DNA from: Diadophis punctatus similis
Lineage: Eukaryota > Chordata > Lepidosauria > Squamata > Dipsadidae
Reading direction: 5' to 3'
Assembly (NCBI GenBank): GCA_023053685.1
Contig: JALIGW010000002.1
Location: forward strand, 245,054,177-245,118,176
Length of the DNA stretch: 64,000 nucleotides
Part shown: positions 55,787 to 64,000 of the stretch, piece after piece
How the letters are laid out: each line of letters begins with the position of its first letter
How positions within the stretch are numbered: position 1 is the stretch's first letter
The notes under the pieces: model-generated
Told to the model about the DNA's origin: nothing
The model's database searches: none
The model's input: the letters and a program-made list of their open reading frames with translations, nothing else
Made by a program: the position numbers and the translations under genes

Positions 55787-57021
55787 TCAGAACTGGAGAA
55801 GCTTCTGGGGTGAGAATGGAAATGTATTCAAAGGAAAAAACCCAAGAAAGTCCAGATCCCTTTTGGAAAAGCATCTTAGGGACAACCATGACCTGCAGGA
55901 TGGAGGCTCTTCATAGAGACCCCTGGCTCCACTTTCCCCTTTCGAAATCTCGGCAGACCCAGCCTGGACTCAAGGGGGCCTTAAATGACCTTAAGTCCAT
56001 CCCTCCAGGCACAAAGAGAAAGGGAGGTTCAAGTTGAGAATCATGGGGAGGGGGGCACAAAAGGCAGTCCACCCTATCCTCTGGTCCTGGCAGGAAGCAG
56101 CCCCCTGAACACCCCCCTGAAGCTGCAACCCCCAAGACTGAAAATCTTCCCCTCTCTGCTTCTACTGGAGGTGGGGGGGTCTGAGTTGTCCTTCCAAACT
56201 CTCCTTTTAGTGGAGGGTGCTGGGGCCCCTCCCTTTGAGATGGTCTTGGGGGGCTACAGGGGGTGTATTTGGGGGGGACAGAAAAAAGGCCTTCAAAGAA
56301 AGCTAGTGGGGATGGAGATTGGTGGAAAGTTTGGGGTATCCAGTGAAGGTGGGGGGTCGAAGGGCTGGGAGAGCCGAGGAGTATGGGTGTAGGTATCCTT
56401 ATTGTGACCCCCTCCCCAGATCCCACCCCCCAAAGGAAGAGGGATAGAGAAGCATGGATATTACTTTCTTTGCAGCTCAGAGAGTTCCTGGGGGGGTCTC
56501 TTCCCTTCTCTCGTATTTCTTGCCATTTCTTGTGGGGGCGGGCAAAGAGATCCCACCGGGATCCAAAGTTCCCTCCAGAGCCTTAGGATGACTGCTAGAC
56601 CAGTTGAGTGTCTACCTGCCTTTTTCCACCCTGAGAAGATGGAGGAGGCCCATCAGGAAGCGCCTCCCCTTCCCTTCATTTTCCTCCCCCCTCCAGACCC
56701 CCCACCAAGGGTGGATCCTGCTGGGACCGACAGTTCCCCATCTCTCCTTTACGGGGCATCTTTCAGGAACATTTTGGGACAGGCTTCCTGCCCCTCCTCT
56801 GAGAAGCGTGGCTCCCTCCTCTAGTAGCTACTGGGAACCATGGGCCCTGGACTCCCTGATGGCCTTCCTCCTCCTCCCCATAGCCCATTTCCTGATCCAG
56901 GGGAGGTCCGAGAGCCACTTTGGCTGCACAGAATGGCACAATCTGAACTGCCATCTTGTCTGTTTTGAGCCACCCAGTCCATCTCCTGAAAAAGGCCCTT
57001 GTGATTATTTCAAACAATACT
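55787..57021. repeat. Intergenic block, copy 5, right part
   Basis: Continues the block to GCCATCTTGTCTGTTTTGAG (about 56950), ending at the 3' end of unit 6. Nothing coding is recognised. Confidence 0.5.
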
Positions 57022-57546
57022 TTTATTAAGGATTATATGCACAGAAAGAAAGTTAATACAAATATTTGTGTGAATATATGAAAAACACAATGAAAAAAGG
57101 AGAAAAACTCATCCCAAAAATATAATAGGAAAAAGAAAACTTTCCCTCTTCATCCTCAGCCAGAAGATTCAAGAACAAAATTTTATCACTAAATAAACCA
57201 CCATTTATTCCACCCTTCGCCCCATTTTCTCCTCTCTAAATTTTCACTTGTGCTCATTGATCAACACAGTCTAGTAAAAATTAAGAGGAATACCTGGTTC
57301 CTTGACTTACGACTGAAGGAATTTATGACTAGAAATCCATTCCAAGTTGTGGTCATAGGTCAAGGACTTCCTGTACTCTGCAAAACACTATACCTACTCC
57401 CCACATACTTATAACTCTTTTGTGTAATCACTCAGGTAAGTTACTAATGCGGCTTTGAGAGAAAATATTCTCACACTCCCAACATTTACACCCTTTTGCC
57501 TCATTGTGTACTCTCTGAGGTTCTTTTGCTTCAGTAGGAAAAACAT
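57022..57546 (-). other. Poly(A) signal (57022-57027) and 3' UTR of unit 6
   Basis: AATAAA on the minus strand in the standard context. The 3' UTR includes vestigial finger sequence at about 57470-57540 that now abuts the truncated finger exon. Confidence 0.55.
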
Positions 57547-58458
57547 TTACTCACACAAAATACTCCACAAGTGGAGCCTTTGATGCCTACTAAGGTGGTG
57601 TTTCTGGGAAAAGCATGTCCCACACTCCACACACTTGAATGGCTTCTCCCCTGTGTGGATTGTCTCATGAACCTGAAGCTCTTTTTGTGTAACAAAACTT
57701 TTCACACACTCCCCACATTGATAGGGTTTCTCCCCTTTGTGCCTCTTCTGGTGTCTCTGAAGTTCAGAAGAATTCACAAATTGCTTCTCACATTCTGAGC
57801 ATTCATAGGGTCTCTCTCCGGTGTGAATTCTCTGATGTCGCAACAGGGTTGATTTCTGGGTAAAACATCTCCCGCATTCGACGCACTTTTCGTTTTTCTC
57901 CCCTATGTGTGTTTTCCAATGACGCCGAAGAGATGAACTTGAGGTGAAACATTTTCCACAATCAAAGCATTTGTAAGACTTTATTCCTGCATGAATCTTC
58001 TCATGGCGCCAAAGACTTGACTTATGAGAAAAGCTCTTCCCACATTCCCAACACTTGTAAGGTTTCTCCCCTGTGTGAATTATCACGTGGTCTCTGAGAT
58101 GGGCTTTTCTACGGAAAAATTTCCCACATTCCAGACATTCATAAGGTTTCTCTCCAGTGTGGATTTTCAGATGTCTAAGAAGTTCTGACATTCGACCAAA
58201 GGGTAAGTCACATTCATCACATTTATAGGGTTTTAACCTGGGGGGGCTTCTGAGATCTTTGGCCTCTTTTCCAGAGAAGGATTTCTCACCCTCCAAATCT
58301 TGACTGGATCCACTTCCCACATGGACCTTCCTGTGGGTCAAAAGGAGGGACCTGCGAGTAAAGGATTCCCCACACTCTGAGCATTCATGCGTTTTTTTGT
58401 GATTTTTAGGAGGGCTGCCTGTTTCTGAAGGGGGATCCAAGAGTTTCCCACCCTCCAT
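57547..58458 (-). CDS. C2H2 zinc-finger protein, unit 6 (9 fingers, truncated)
   Basis: From the ATG (MEGGKLLDPPSETGS) the ORF has finger 1 (HECSECGESF), the spacer, and fingers 2-9, ending SRHQRLH and then LWSILCE-stop. The tail comes from 3' UTR sequence, so fingers 10-15 were removed by a deletion. The frame stays open for 12 codons upstream of the ATG to a TAG. Unlike the other units, the leader peptide IVEIQHNQQAAES is here in frame with the fingers. Fingers 8-9 (GELQVHE/KELQVHE type) are closest to unit 3. The upstream KRAB-like exon at 59337-59515 has good splice sites. Function as a DNA-binding protein is possible but with reduced length. Confidence 0.7.
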   Translation of the reverse strand: MEGGKLLDPPSETGSPPKNHKKTHECSECGESFTRRSLLLTHRKVHVGSGSSQDLEGEKSFSGKEAKDLRSPPRLKPYKCDECDLPFGRMSELLRHLKIHTGEKPYECLECGKFFRRKAHLRDHVIIHTGEKPYKCWECGKSFSHKSSLWRHEKIHAGIKSYKCFDCGKCFTSSSSLRRHWKTHIGEKNEKCVECGRCFTQKSTLLRHQRIHTGERPYECSECEKQFVNSSELQRHQKRHKGEKPYQCGECVKSFVTQKELQVHETIHTGEKPFKCVECGTCFSQKHHLSRHQRLHLWSILCE

Positions 58459-58846
58459 GCTTTCTGCCGCCTGCTGGTTATGCTGAATTTCCACTATCTA
58501 CTGATAGTTCTCTTGTGGGTAAATCTTTGGTCACGGTTGTTTTCCTGCTGGAAAAAAGAATACAGGAATTGTATTTTCTTTTGAGAAACAGAGAATCACA
58601 AAATCCTTGATTTGGAAGGGACCTTGAAGGTCTTCCAGTCTCGCCTCCTCCTCCTCCAAAATGGGACATGGGTCCCCAGTACACCCATGTAGACGAAATC
58701 TCCAGTTATTTTTGTCACCCCACATCTCTAGGAGGCAAACTCTTCTGCTGTTCATTGAGTCTTATCTTTTCCTGCTTGGTTCTTGTCCTATTACAAGGTG
58801 ACAAGGAAGCTCTGAATGTAGAGGTAGTCCAGGGTTGGGTTCTAAC
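58459..58846. other. Leader and intron of unit 6
   Basis: Acceptor-like TTCTTTTTTCCAGCAG near 58551 (minus). 58560-58820 is nearly identical to 21420-21660 (unit 3) and includes the CR1-type remnant. Confidence 0.5.
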
Positions 58847-59143
58847 CAGTGGTGGGTTCCTACCGATGCGGTCTTGCCTGTTCGTTGCCGCAGAGCCGAA
58901 GAAGCTGTTGGTGTTCGCAGCGCGGGGCTTCCCCCGCCCGCTTTCCCCGCCCGCCGGGACGCCACCGTTTGCGTTCTTTTGCCCTCTGCGCATGCGCAAA
59001 GCGTTCTGCTTGGGCAGAGGGCAAAAGAACGCTAATGGCGGCGTCCTGGCGGGCGGGGAAAGCCCCGCGCCACGAACGCCAACAGCTTCTTCGGCTCTGC
59101 GGCAACGAACAGGCAAGACCGCACCGGTAGGAACCCACCACTG
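58847..59143. mobile_element. Palindromic hAT-type MITE
   Basis: A 297-bp element whose two halves are inverted copies; the outer 65 bp differ at about one position. It starts CAGTGGTGGGTTCCTACCG and ends with the inverse. A perfect 8-bp duplication GTTCTAAC flanks it (58839-58846, 59144-59151). The centre contains GCGCATGCGCAAAG. Confidence 0.9.
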
Positions 59144-59336
59144 GTTCTAACTTCTACTTACCTTCCCCACCAGTTTGCATCGCGACAGAAGTACATGTTT
59201 TAAAAATAAGCATAAAAATGCTTATTTTCCAAACCAAGATTCAACCAAGATTTGTTTACTCACTTTTAAATTTGCAGTTAAGAGCTCTCTGGATAACTTG
59301 TTATCCCTCTGGATCAAGGCCAGGTATGACACTCAC

Positions 59337-59515
59337 CAATGACTGGTTTGTGTTCTCCTGAATGGATTGGCCCTTTGTGCAGGAAGCGGCTTCTCTAACT
59401 GGGCCAAGATTTCCAAAATCTGTAGGATGGAGTCCCAACCAAAGGTTGGTAATTCCCGATCCAAGAAGGCCCCTTTCTCCTCTCTGGAGTTCACGGCCAC
59501 ATCCTCACTGGACTC
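59337..59515 (-). CDS. Diverged KRAB-A-like exon of unit 6
   Basis: 179-nt open exon with acceptor TTTTCTTTGCAG|GAGTCC and donor CATTG|GTGAGT. It encodes ESSEDVAVNSREEKGAFLD, then a GWDSILQILEILAQLEKPLP segment. DV is retained, but W and the MLE triplet are not (ILQ instead). It is closest to the unit 3 exon, which has lost its acceptor tract. In this copy both splice sites look usable. Confidence 0.6.
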
Positions 59516-60260
59516 CTGCAAAGAAAAATGAAAAGGGCTCAGATGCTGATAGTTATGTTGAACATAGTATCTAAAATGACCTGGAAGAGGGAGGAGAAAA
59601 TGGAATTAATTATGATACAAAGAATGGAGACAGAATGGCAAATTCAAGATGATCTTGATAAGCCAAAATGGAAGAAACCAGAAAGATGGAAGCCCAAGAG
59701 GGACAAAAGCATAGTTGTGAGTAGAGAAACTCAAAGGAAGACGAGAGAGATCAGATGGGGAAGAGCTTCAGCTGCCCATCAGCTTGTTCTGTTTTCTGCT
59801 TTACAAAACCAGCCTCAAAAGTTCCTTAGAATTTGTGCTTTGTAAAACATCCACCAAGGGGCGTGCATAAGTCCCTGTCCTAATGTTCCCGCTTATCACT
59901 ACCCATCTTATGTATATAAACAATGTTATATCTATGTATATTACCAACATGTACTTGACAAAAATAAATAAATAAATAAATAAAATAAAGAAGCAGATGC
60001 CACTTCATAGACCCTTCAGGGAAGAACAAGGAAAATACTGATTTTTACTGATTCTACCCAGCGTTTAAAATCAAAGACCAAGTAATCATCAGCAAAAAAA
60101 CAAAGGATTTTATTGTTCACCTTTAAATTGAGAAGAAAGAAAGAGGAAATTCTTGCACCTTAAGACAAGATGAGCTCAATTCAATTTGAACTTCTTTTTC
60201 CCCCTCCCAACCCCCCCTCCCCTCCCCATTGCAATGAGCTTAGTCTCAACAAATGTTTTA
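59516..60260. other. Intron 1 of unit 6 with an (AAAT)n LINE tail
   Basis: Shared unit intron. At about 59860-59985 there is an insertion ending (AAAT)n (GTGCATAAGTCCCTGTCCTA...AAATAAATAAATAAATAAA), likely a short LINE 3' end. No gene. Confidence 0.45.
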
Positions 60261-60269
60261 AAGCTCATT

Positions 60270-60995
60270 TTTCCATCTGCACTTGCTGGATATGCATTCT
60301 CAAAGACTTCGTCCTCTGACGGACCACAGAGAGATCTTCTGAAAGCAACCTCCCCAAACCTCCTTCCCGGATCCACCCGGATCCCCCCCCCCGGGAGCCT
60401 TGGCCGGGCGAGGGGGGGCAGATCCAGCCCGGGGACGATCTCCCTTTGTCCCCCTGGAGGGAAGGGAGGGAGCCGGATCTCCCCGAGGAAAACCGTGCAT
60501 ACAGAAGAGCGGGATCCGCAGCTCCCTTCCTCCTGGCGGGCAGAAGATCTCCAGGCTGGAGGGAGATCAGCCCCACCTGACACGAGTGGGTCCCAGGAGC
60601 CTCCCCCGAGGGATCCAGCGCCGATGCTCGCCGAAGGAAGCGGGACACGCGGAGAGAAGCGGAGATGCAGCCAGTGGGAGGGGATCAGAGAGGGTGGGGC
60701 TTCTGCTCTCCTCTGGGGATCCGCCCCCGCCTTGAAGCCACGCCCCTTAGGTTCCTCCCCCTCCGCCCCTCCCCTCTAATCTCCCCTCCCAGCCAGGACC
60801 ACGTGTTCCGAAACCTCCTCGGATCCTCCGATAGGGGTCCCTGTCGAGCGTTCCTCTGACCATGGGAAGAGTGTCCCTCTCTGTACGTTGGAAGCGGGGC
60901 TGCCCCTCCTTCTCCAGGGTTCTTGTGTAGGAGCTGCCTTGTTTCATGTGTTTCTCTTTAGGAACTCCCTTCAAAATGCCAGTAAATCGCAGCAA
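60270..60995 (-). promoter_or_regulatory. CpG-rich promoter / first-exon region, unit 6
   Basis: Nearly identical to the unit 3 promoter (23740-24420), with the same GGACCACGTGTTCCGAAA and TCCGATAGGGGTCCCTGTCG motifs. It retains about 25 bp (GATGCAGCCAGTGGGAGGGG) missing from the unit 3 copy. Confidence 0.5.
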
Positions 60996-62110
60996 TATAT
61001 ATAATTAACTTTTGTTATACCTGCTAAAATACTTTATTGATGTTTCCTCCTAACTGGATAATGAATCTTTAATTTTCCTCCCAGGGACTTTTAATTCAAA
61101 CAGCTTCATGTCTTACAGTGATCTGCAAGAGCCACTGGTGCAGAGGTTACATGATGCCCCTCCATCCTGAGAATTTAAATTGGGTGGGGGGTCTCTTAAG
61201 TCCATGAGCCTGGGTGGGTTTTCTGCAGAGTCTCAGACTCTTTGGGTGGGTCATTTCCAAATCCCCAGAGCCCCCAGGAGAGCAAGAAGGGGAGAGTTTG
61301 GGGGAGCAGCCCAGATCTCATGCTTGTTCCCATGGGGGCAATGCAAGTATGGCAGCTCAGCAGCTGAGAAGGGAAAGAGGCCTGGAAACACTGCTAGGCC
61401 TCTGCACAGTAGAATTTTTAAAATATTTATTTATATTACTTTTACCAATCACTCGAGGCAGTGAAGATATCCCACATATCTTCTTCCTCCTATTTGCTTC
61501 ACAACAACCCTGTGAGGTGGGCTAGGCTGAAAGAATGAGGGGCTCCAGGTCACCCAGCTGGCTTTGATGGCCAAGGAGGGCCTGGAACTTCCTTTCTAGC
61601 CCAGTTTTATTTCATTTCATTTTTTTGTGTTTTAAGGTGCCCAAAGACAGCCCTCTCAGAGACCCCCAAAATCGTCACGGGTTGTGGGGCTGCGCCTCCT
61701 CTTTTTTCATCCACTGCGGCCCCACTCCACGCCGGATCTGTGGGGAGGGCAAAAGGAAATCCACACTCTCCACCGGGGCTGCCATGAACCCCCCCTTGAG
61801 CTGCGGCCCCCCAAAAAGACTGAATGGATCCCCCTCCCCCTTTCTCCGCTTCTCTCTCTGCGCTGAACTCTCCTCCAGTGGGTAAAAGACAAGGGAGACT
61901 CTGCCCGGACACTGATGACGCTGCAGAAGGGAGAATTCTCATTGGTCCTTGCGCTTTCCTGTCTACTTTCAATTTCAAAGTTCGAGGAGAACGCTCCCTC
62001 CCCCCAATCAAGCGTCCTGGGTGCTGAAGGGGCGTCTCTCCTTTGTGGGGTCTGGGGGGGCATCTCCTGGGGTCTCCTTCGCTCTGGGCTCTTGGGGGGA
62101 AGAACGTTTC
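60996..62110. repeat. Upstream flank of unit 6, paralog of 24430-25060 and 46980-47480
   Basis: 61000-61620 copies the unit 3 flank, including the SINE/L2-like repeat. 61620-62100 copies 46985-47480. Ends at AAGAACGTTTC, where the copia-type LTR begins. Confidence 0.5.
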
Positions 62111-62468
62111 TGTTGGAAGTAAAAAGTTCCGCAGCCCCCCCCCACCTTTCTGGAGAGGCTGTAAATTAGAGGTAGATAAACCGTGTATTCTCATGACTGC
62201 TAACTCAAATAAAATAAACCGAGGTATAAAGTCTAATAAATGCTTTTATTATAAAAAATACAAAAGATACATGATTGCATCCTTACCAGTAAAAAATACC
62301 TCCGGCCGGACGAAGTGAAAGCAAAGAAGAATGAACAAAGAACAGAAAACAGACATGCGCAGTAAATCAGCACATCACAAGACACTTAGAGATCAGGATT
62401 CTCTGGTTACTAATACACAGAGTGGAAGCCCAGCTGACAAACACACACACAAAAAAACCGCAGTGACA
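62111..62468 (-). mobile_element. 3' LTR of a Ty1/copia-type retrotransposon
   Basis: On the minus strand, a purine tract (AAAGAAGGGG) just downstream of a pol stop is followed by TGTCACTGCG; the segment ends ACTTCCAACA, giving 5'-TGT...ACA-3' termini. AATAAA occurs within it. The interruption is precise on the left, since other copies read AACGTTTCATCTCTCC without it. No second LTR is present in the window. Confidence 0.7.
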
Positions 62469-62660
62469 AACCCCTTCTTTGCTAGTTGAGCAGACATCAG
62501 GTAAAGTCATTAAGTAAGGCACATCTTCTCATGCAGATCCTCGTGCTGGGCTACTGGAAGTGGTTTGTTGAGCATATCAGCAATCTGATCACGTGTGGGC
62601 ACATACTGCAATTTCACAAAACCTTTCTTCACTAATCGTTTGATTAACACTTATTTAGGT
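62469..62660 (-). pseudogene. Ty1/copia pol C-terminus (RNase H end), 5'-truncated
   Basis: On the minus strand KGFVKLQYVPTRDQIADMLN is followed by KPLPVAQHEDLHEK and a TAA at 62510-62512. This YVPT-x2-Q-x-AD-x3-KPLP pattern is the signature C-terminus of Ty1/copia Pol, where RNase H closes the polyprotein. Upstream pol, integrase, gag and the 5' LTR are missing: the sequence breaks off near 62660 into CTCTCCAGGAGCTGCTGCTC of the intergenic block. It is a dead fragment. Confidence 0.8.
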
Positions 62661-63306
62661 GTTCTCTCCAGGAGCTGCTGCTCGGATGGGAACTTCTGAA
62701 TTTAACCAGGGCAGCAAATGCAGGCAAAAACGGGGCTGCAGGGAGGGGTTTCCGGGGACCCCCAGCCTTTCAGCCACTTTAGTCTGGCCCTTGGCTAACT
62801 TCTAAAAAAGGCTCTGGACCGGCCACTGCTGGGGGCTTCCTCCCCCCCAGACTGAGTCAGAAGGAGCCCCAAAACTCTGGCTTCACTTCCCAAAGGTGCA
62901 TTTTCCCCACCTCAAAAAGGCAAACTGGACTTTCTTCAGTATTTTTCCCTTCTCATCTAAGAAGCTTCTTCAGTTCTGACTGACTGGGAGGGGGGAATGG
63001 GAGGACAAACCCATCAGGAGGAGACGTCCATCTGCATCTAAAATGACATGGCTGGCTCTTTCGAGGACAGCCACCTCCACCTTCTGGACAGAGAGGAGCC
63101 CTGGATGGAAAGAGGGGCCAAAGCGGCCATCTTGGCCAAAATGAGCAGCCCTCCCACAACAGAGGGGGGTGGAAAGGACCCTCCCCCCAACCTCCTGTCT
63201 ACAACAGGGTCCTTTCAGCAGCCTCAGGGAGGCTCCACACCCCTTTGCACCCTGATTCAGCACCAAATGACTGCAAGGAATATCCATCCTTCCATCCTCC
63301 ACCACT
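62661..63306. repeat. Intergenic block, copy 6, left part
   Basis: Nearly identical to 54885-55550 over most of its length. MAGSFEDSH frame at 63048; YY1-like site at about 63127. Confidence 0.55.
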
Positions 63307-63456
63307 CAGTCAATAGCACTTAGCAATAGCACTTAGACTTATATACCGCTTCATAGTGCTTTACAGCCCTCTCTAAGCGGTTTACAGAGTTCAGCATATT
63401 GCCCCCAACAATCTGGGTCCTCATTTTACCGACCTCAGAAGGATGGAAGGCTGAGT
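63307..63456 (+). repeat. MIR/CORE-like SINE, truncated copy
   Basis: Identical start to the SINE at 55551, but it stops at GGATGGAAGGCTGAGTCA, where it joins GCACCAAATGACTGCGAGG of the block, i.e. sequence that should precede the SINE. Confidence 0.7.
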
Positions 63457-64000
63457 CAGCACCAAATGACTGCGAGGAATATCCATCCTTCCATCCTCCA
63501 CCGCTCAGTCAGAACTGGGGAAGCTTCTGGGATGAGAAGGGAAATGTTTTCAAGGGAAAAAACCCCAAGAAAGTCCAGATGCCTTTTGGAAAAGCCGAAG
63601 AGCTGCGGTGGGGGGGAACAGGATGGGACACGGCAAGGCAATGGTCGAATCCTCAGGGCAGGAGAAGCTGCGTCCAAAGCCCCTCCTTAAGCGAGCAGCA
63701 GTCCGCCACCCGCCCTCTTCGCGTGCGCCTTTGCACCTTGAGGAGGGTCTCCCCGCACGCGCCACAGCCAGCCAGGGAGTAGCTGCTGGGAACCATGGGC
63801 CCTGGACTCCCTGAAGGCCTTCTTCCTCCTCCTCCTCCCCGAAGCCCATTTCCTGATCCAGGGGATGTCCAAGAGCCACTTCCTCTGCCCACTTCGGCTG
63901 CACAGTATGGCACAATCTGAACTGCCATCTTGTCTGTTTTGAGCCACCCAGTCCATCTCCGGAAAAAGGCCCTTTTGATTATTTTGAACAATAACTTTTA
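63457..64000. repeat. Intergenic block, copy 6, right part, to the next unit's 3' end
   Basis: Repeats 63259-63312 at 63457-63510, then continues as the block. 63600-63780 holds about 180 bp of GC-rich sequence not seen in the other copies. The window ends in GATTATTTTGAACAATAACTTTTA, the start of another unit's poly(A) region, so the array continues to the right. Confidence 0.5.

Overview
The window is vertebrate genomic DNA, most likely from a squamate reptile and probably a colubroid snake. The main evidence is the repeat content: BovB/RTE, Rex1-like, L2-like, CR1 and L1 LINEs side by side, several hAT DNA transposons, long (GT)n and (TATC)n tracts, and an (AATAG)n tract fused to a LINE 3' end, a combination described in snake genomes. 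I see no bacterial-type genes, tRNA, rRNA or CRISPR.

The backbone is a tandem array of C2H2 zinc-finger genes, all on the minus strand. One unit, in transcription order (right to left), is: a GC-rich CpG promoter/first-exon region; a short exon of about 179 nt that looks like a strongly diverged KRAB-A box; an intron; one large finger exon; a 3' UTR with vestigial fingers; and an AATAAA signal. An intergenic block of about 2 to 2.5 kb separates units. I count seven promoter regions (about 5.2, 16.6, 23.7, 31.4, 42.4, 45.6 and 60.3 kb), five KRAB-like exons (4260, 15538, 22863, 43990, 59337), six finger exons (549, 9605, 19322, 28199, 38587, 57547) and at least eight 3' ends. Units have therefore lost parts through deletion and unequal exchange.

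Unit 2 has the fullest finger exon (15 fingers). Unit 1 (13 fingers) and unit 6 (9 fingers) are cut short by deletions into the 3' UTR. Unit 3 is frameshifted after finger 13. Unit 4 gained fingers by tandem duplication and then acquired a stop. Unit 5 is a pseudogene with three lesions. Units 4 and 5 share loss of the KRAB-like exon. A promoter plus KRAB-like exon at 44-46 kb has no finger exon.

Mobile elements fill the introns and gaps, and many have readable target-site duplications: BovB in a Rex1-like LINE (2.7-3.6 kb); L1, then hAT, then a hAT MITE (11.2-15.0 kb); an LTR (20.8-21.4 kb); hAT within hAT (36.5-37.8 kb); an L2-like fragment inside hAT (41.0-42.0 kb); an LTR flanked by duplicated host sequence (44.6-45.2 kb); a nearly intact 4.8-kb L2-like LINE at a duplication junction (49.8-54.5 kb); a palindromic hAT MITE (58.8-59.1 kb); and the 3' end of a Ty1/copia-type element (62.1-62.7 kb), a class that is rare in vertebrates.

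If expressed, the intact finger proteins would be nuclear DNA-binding proteins. The KRAB-like exons lack residues that canonical KRAB needs to bind TRIM28, and in most units the finger ORF has an in-frame stop just upstream of its ATG. Coupling of the repressor-like exon to the fingers is therefore doubtful.
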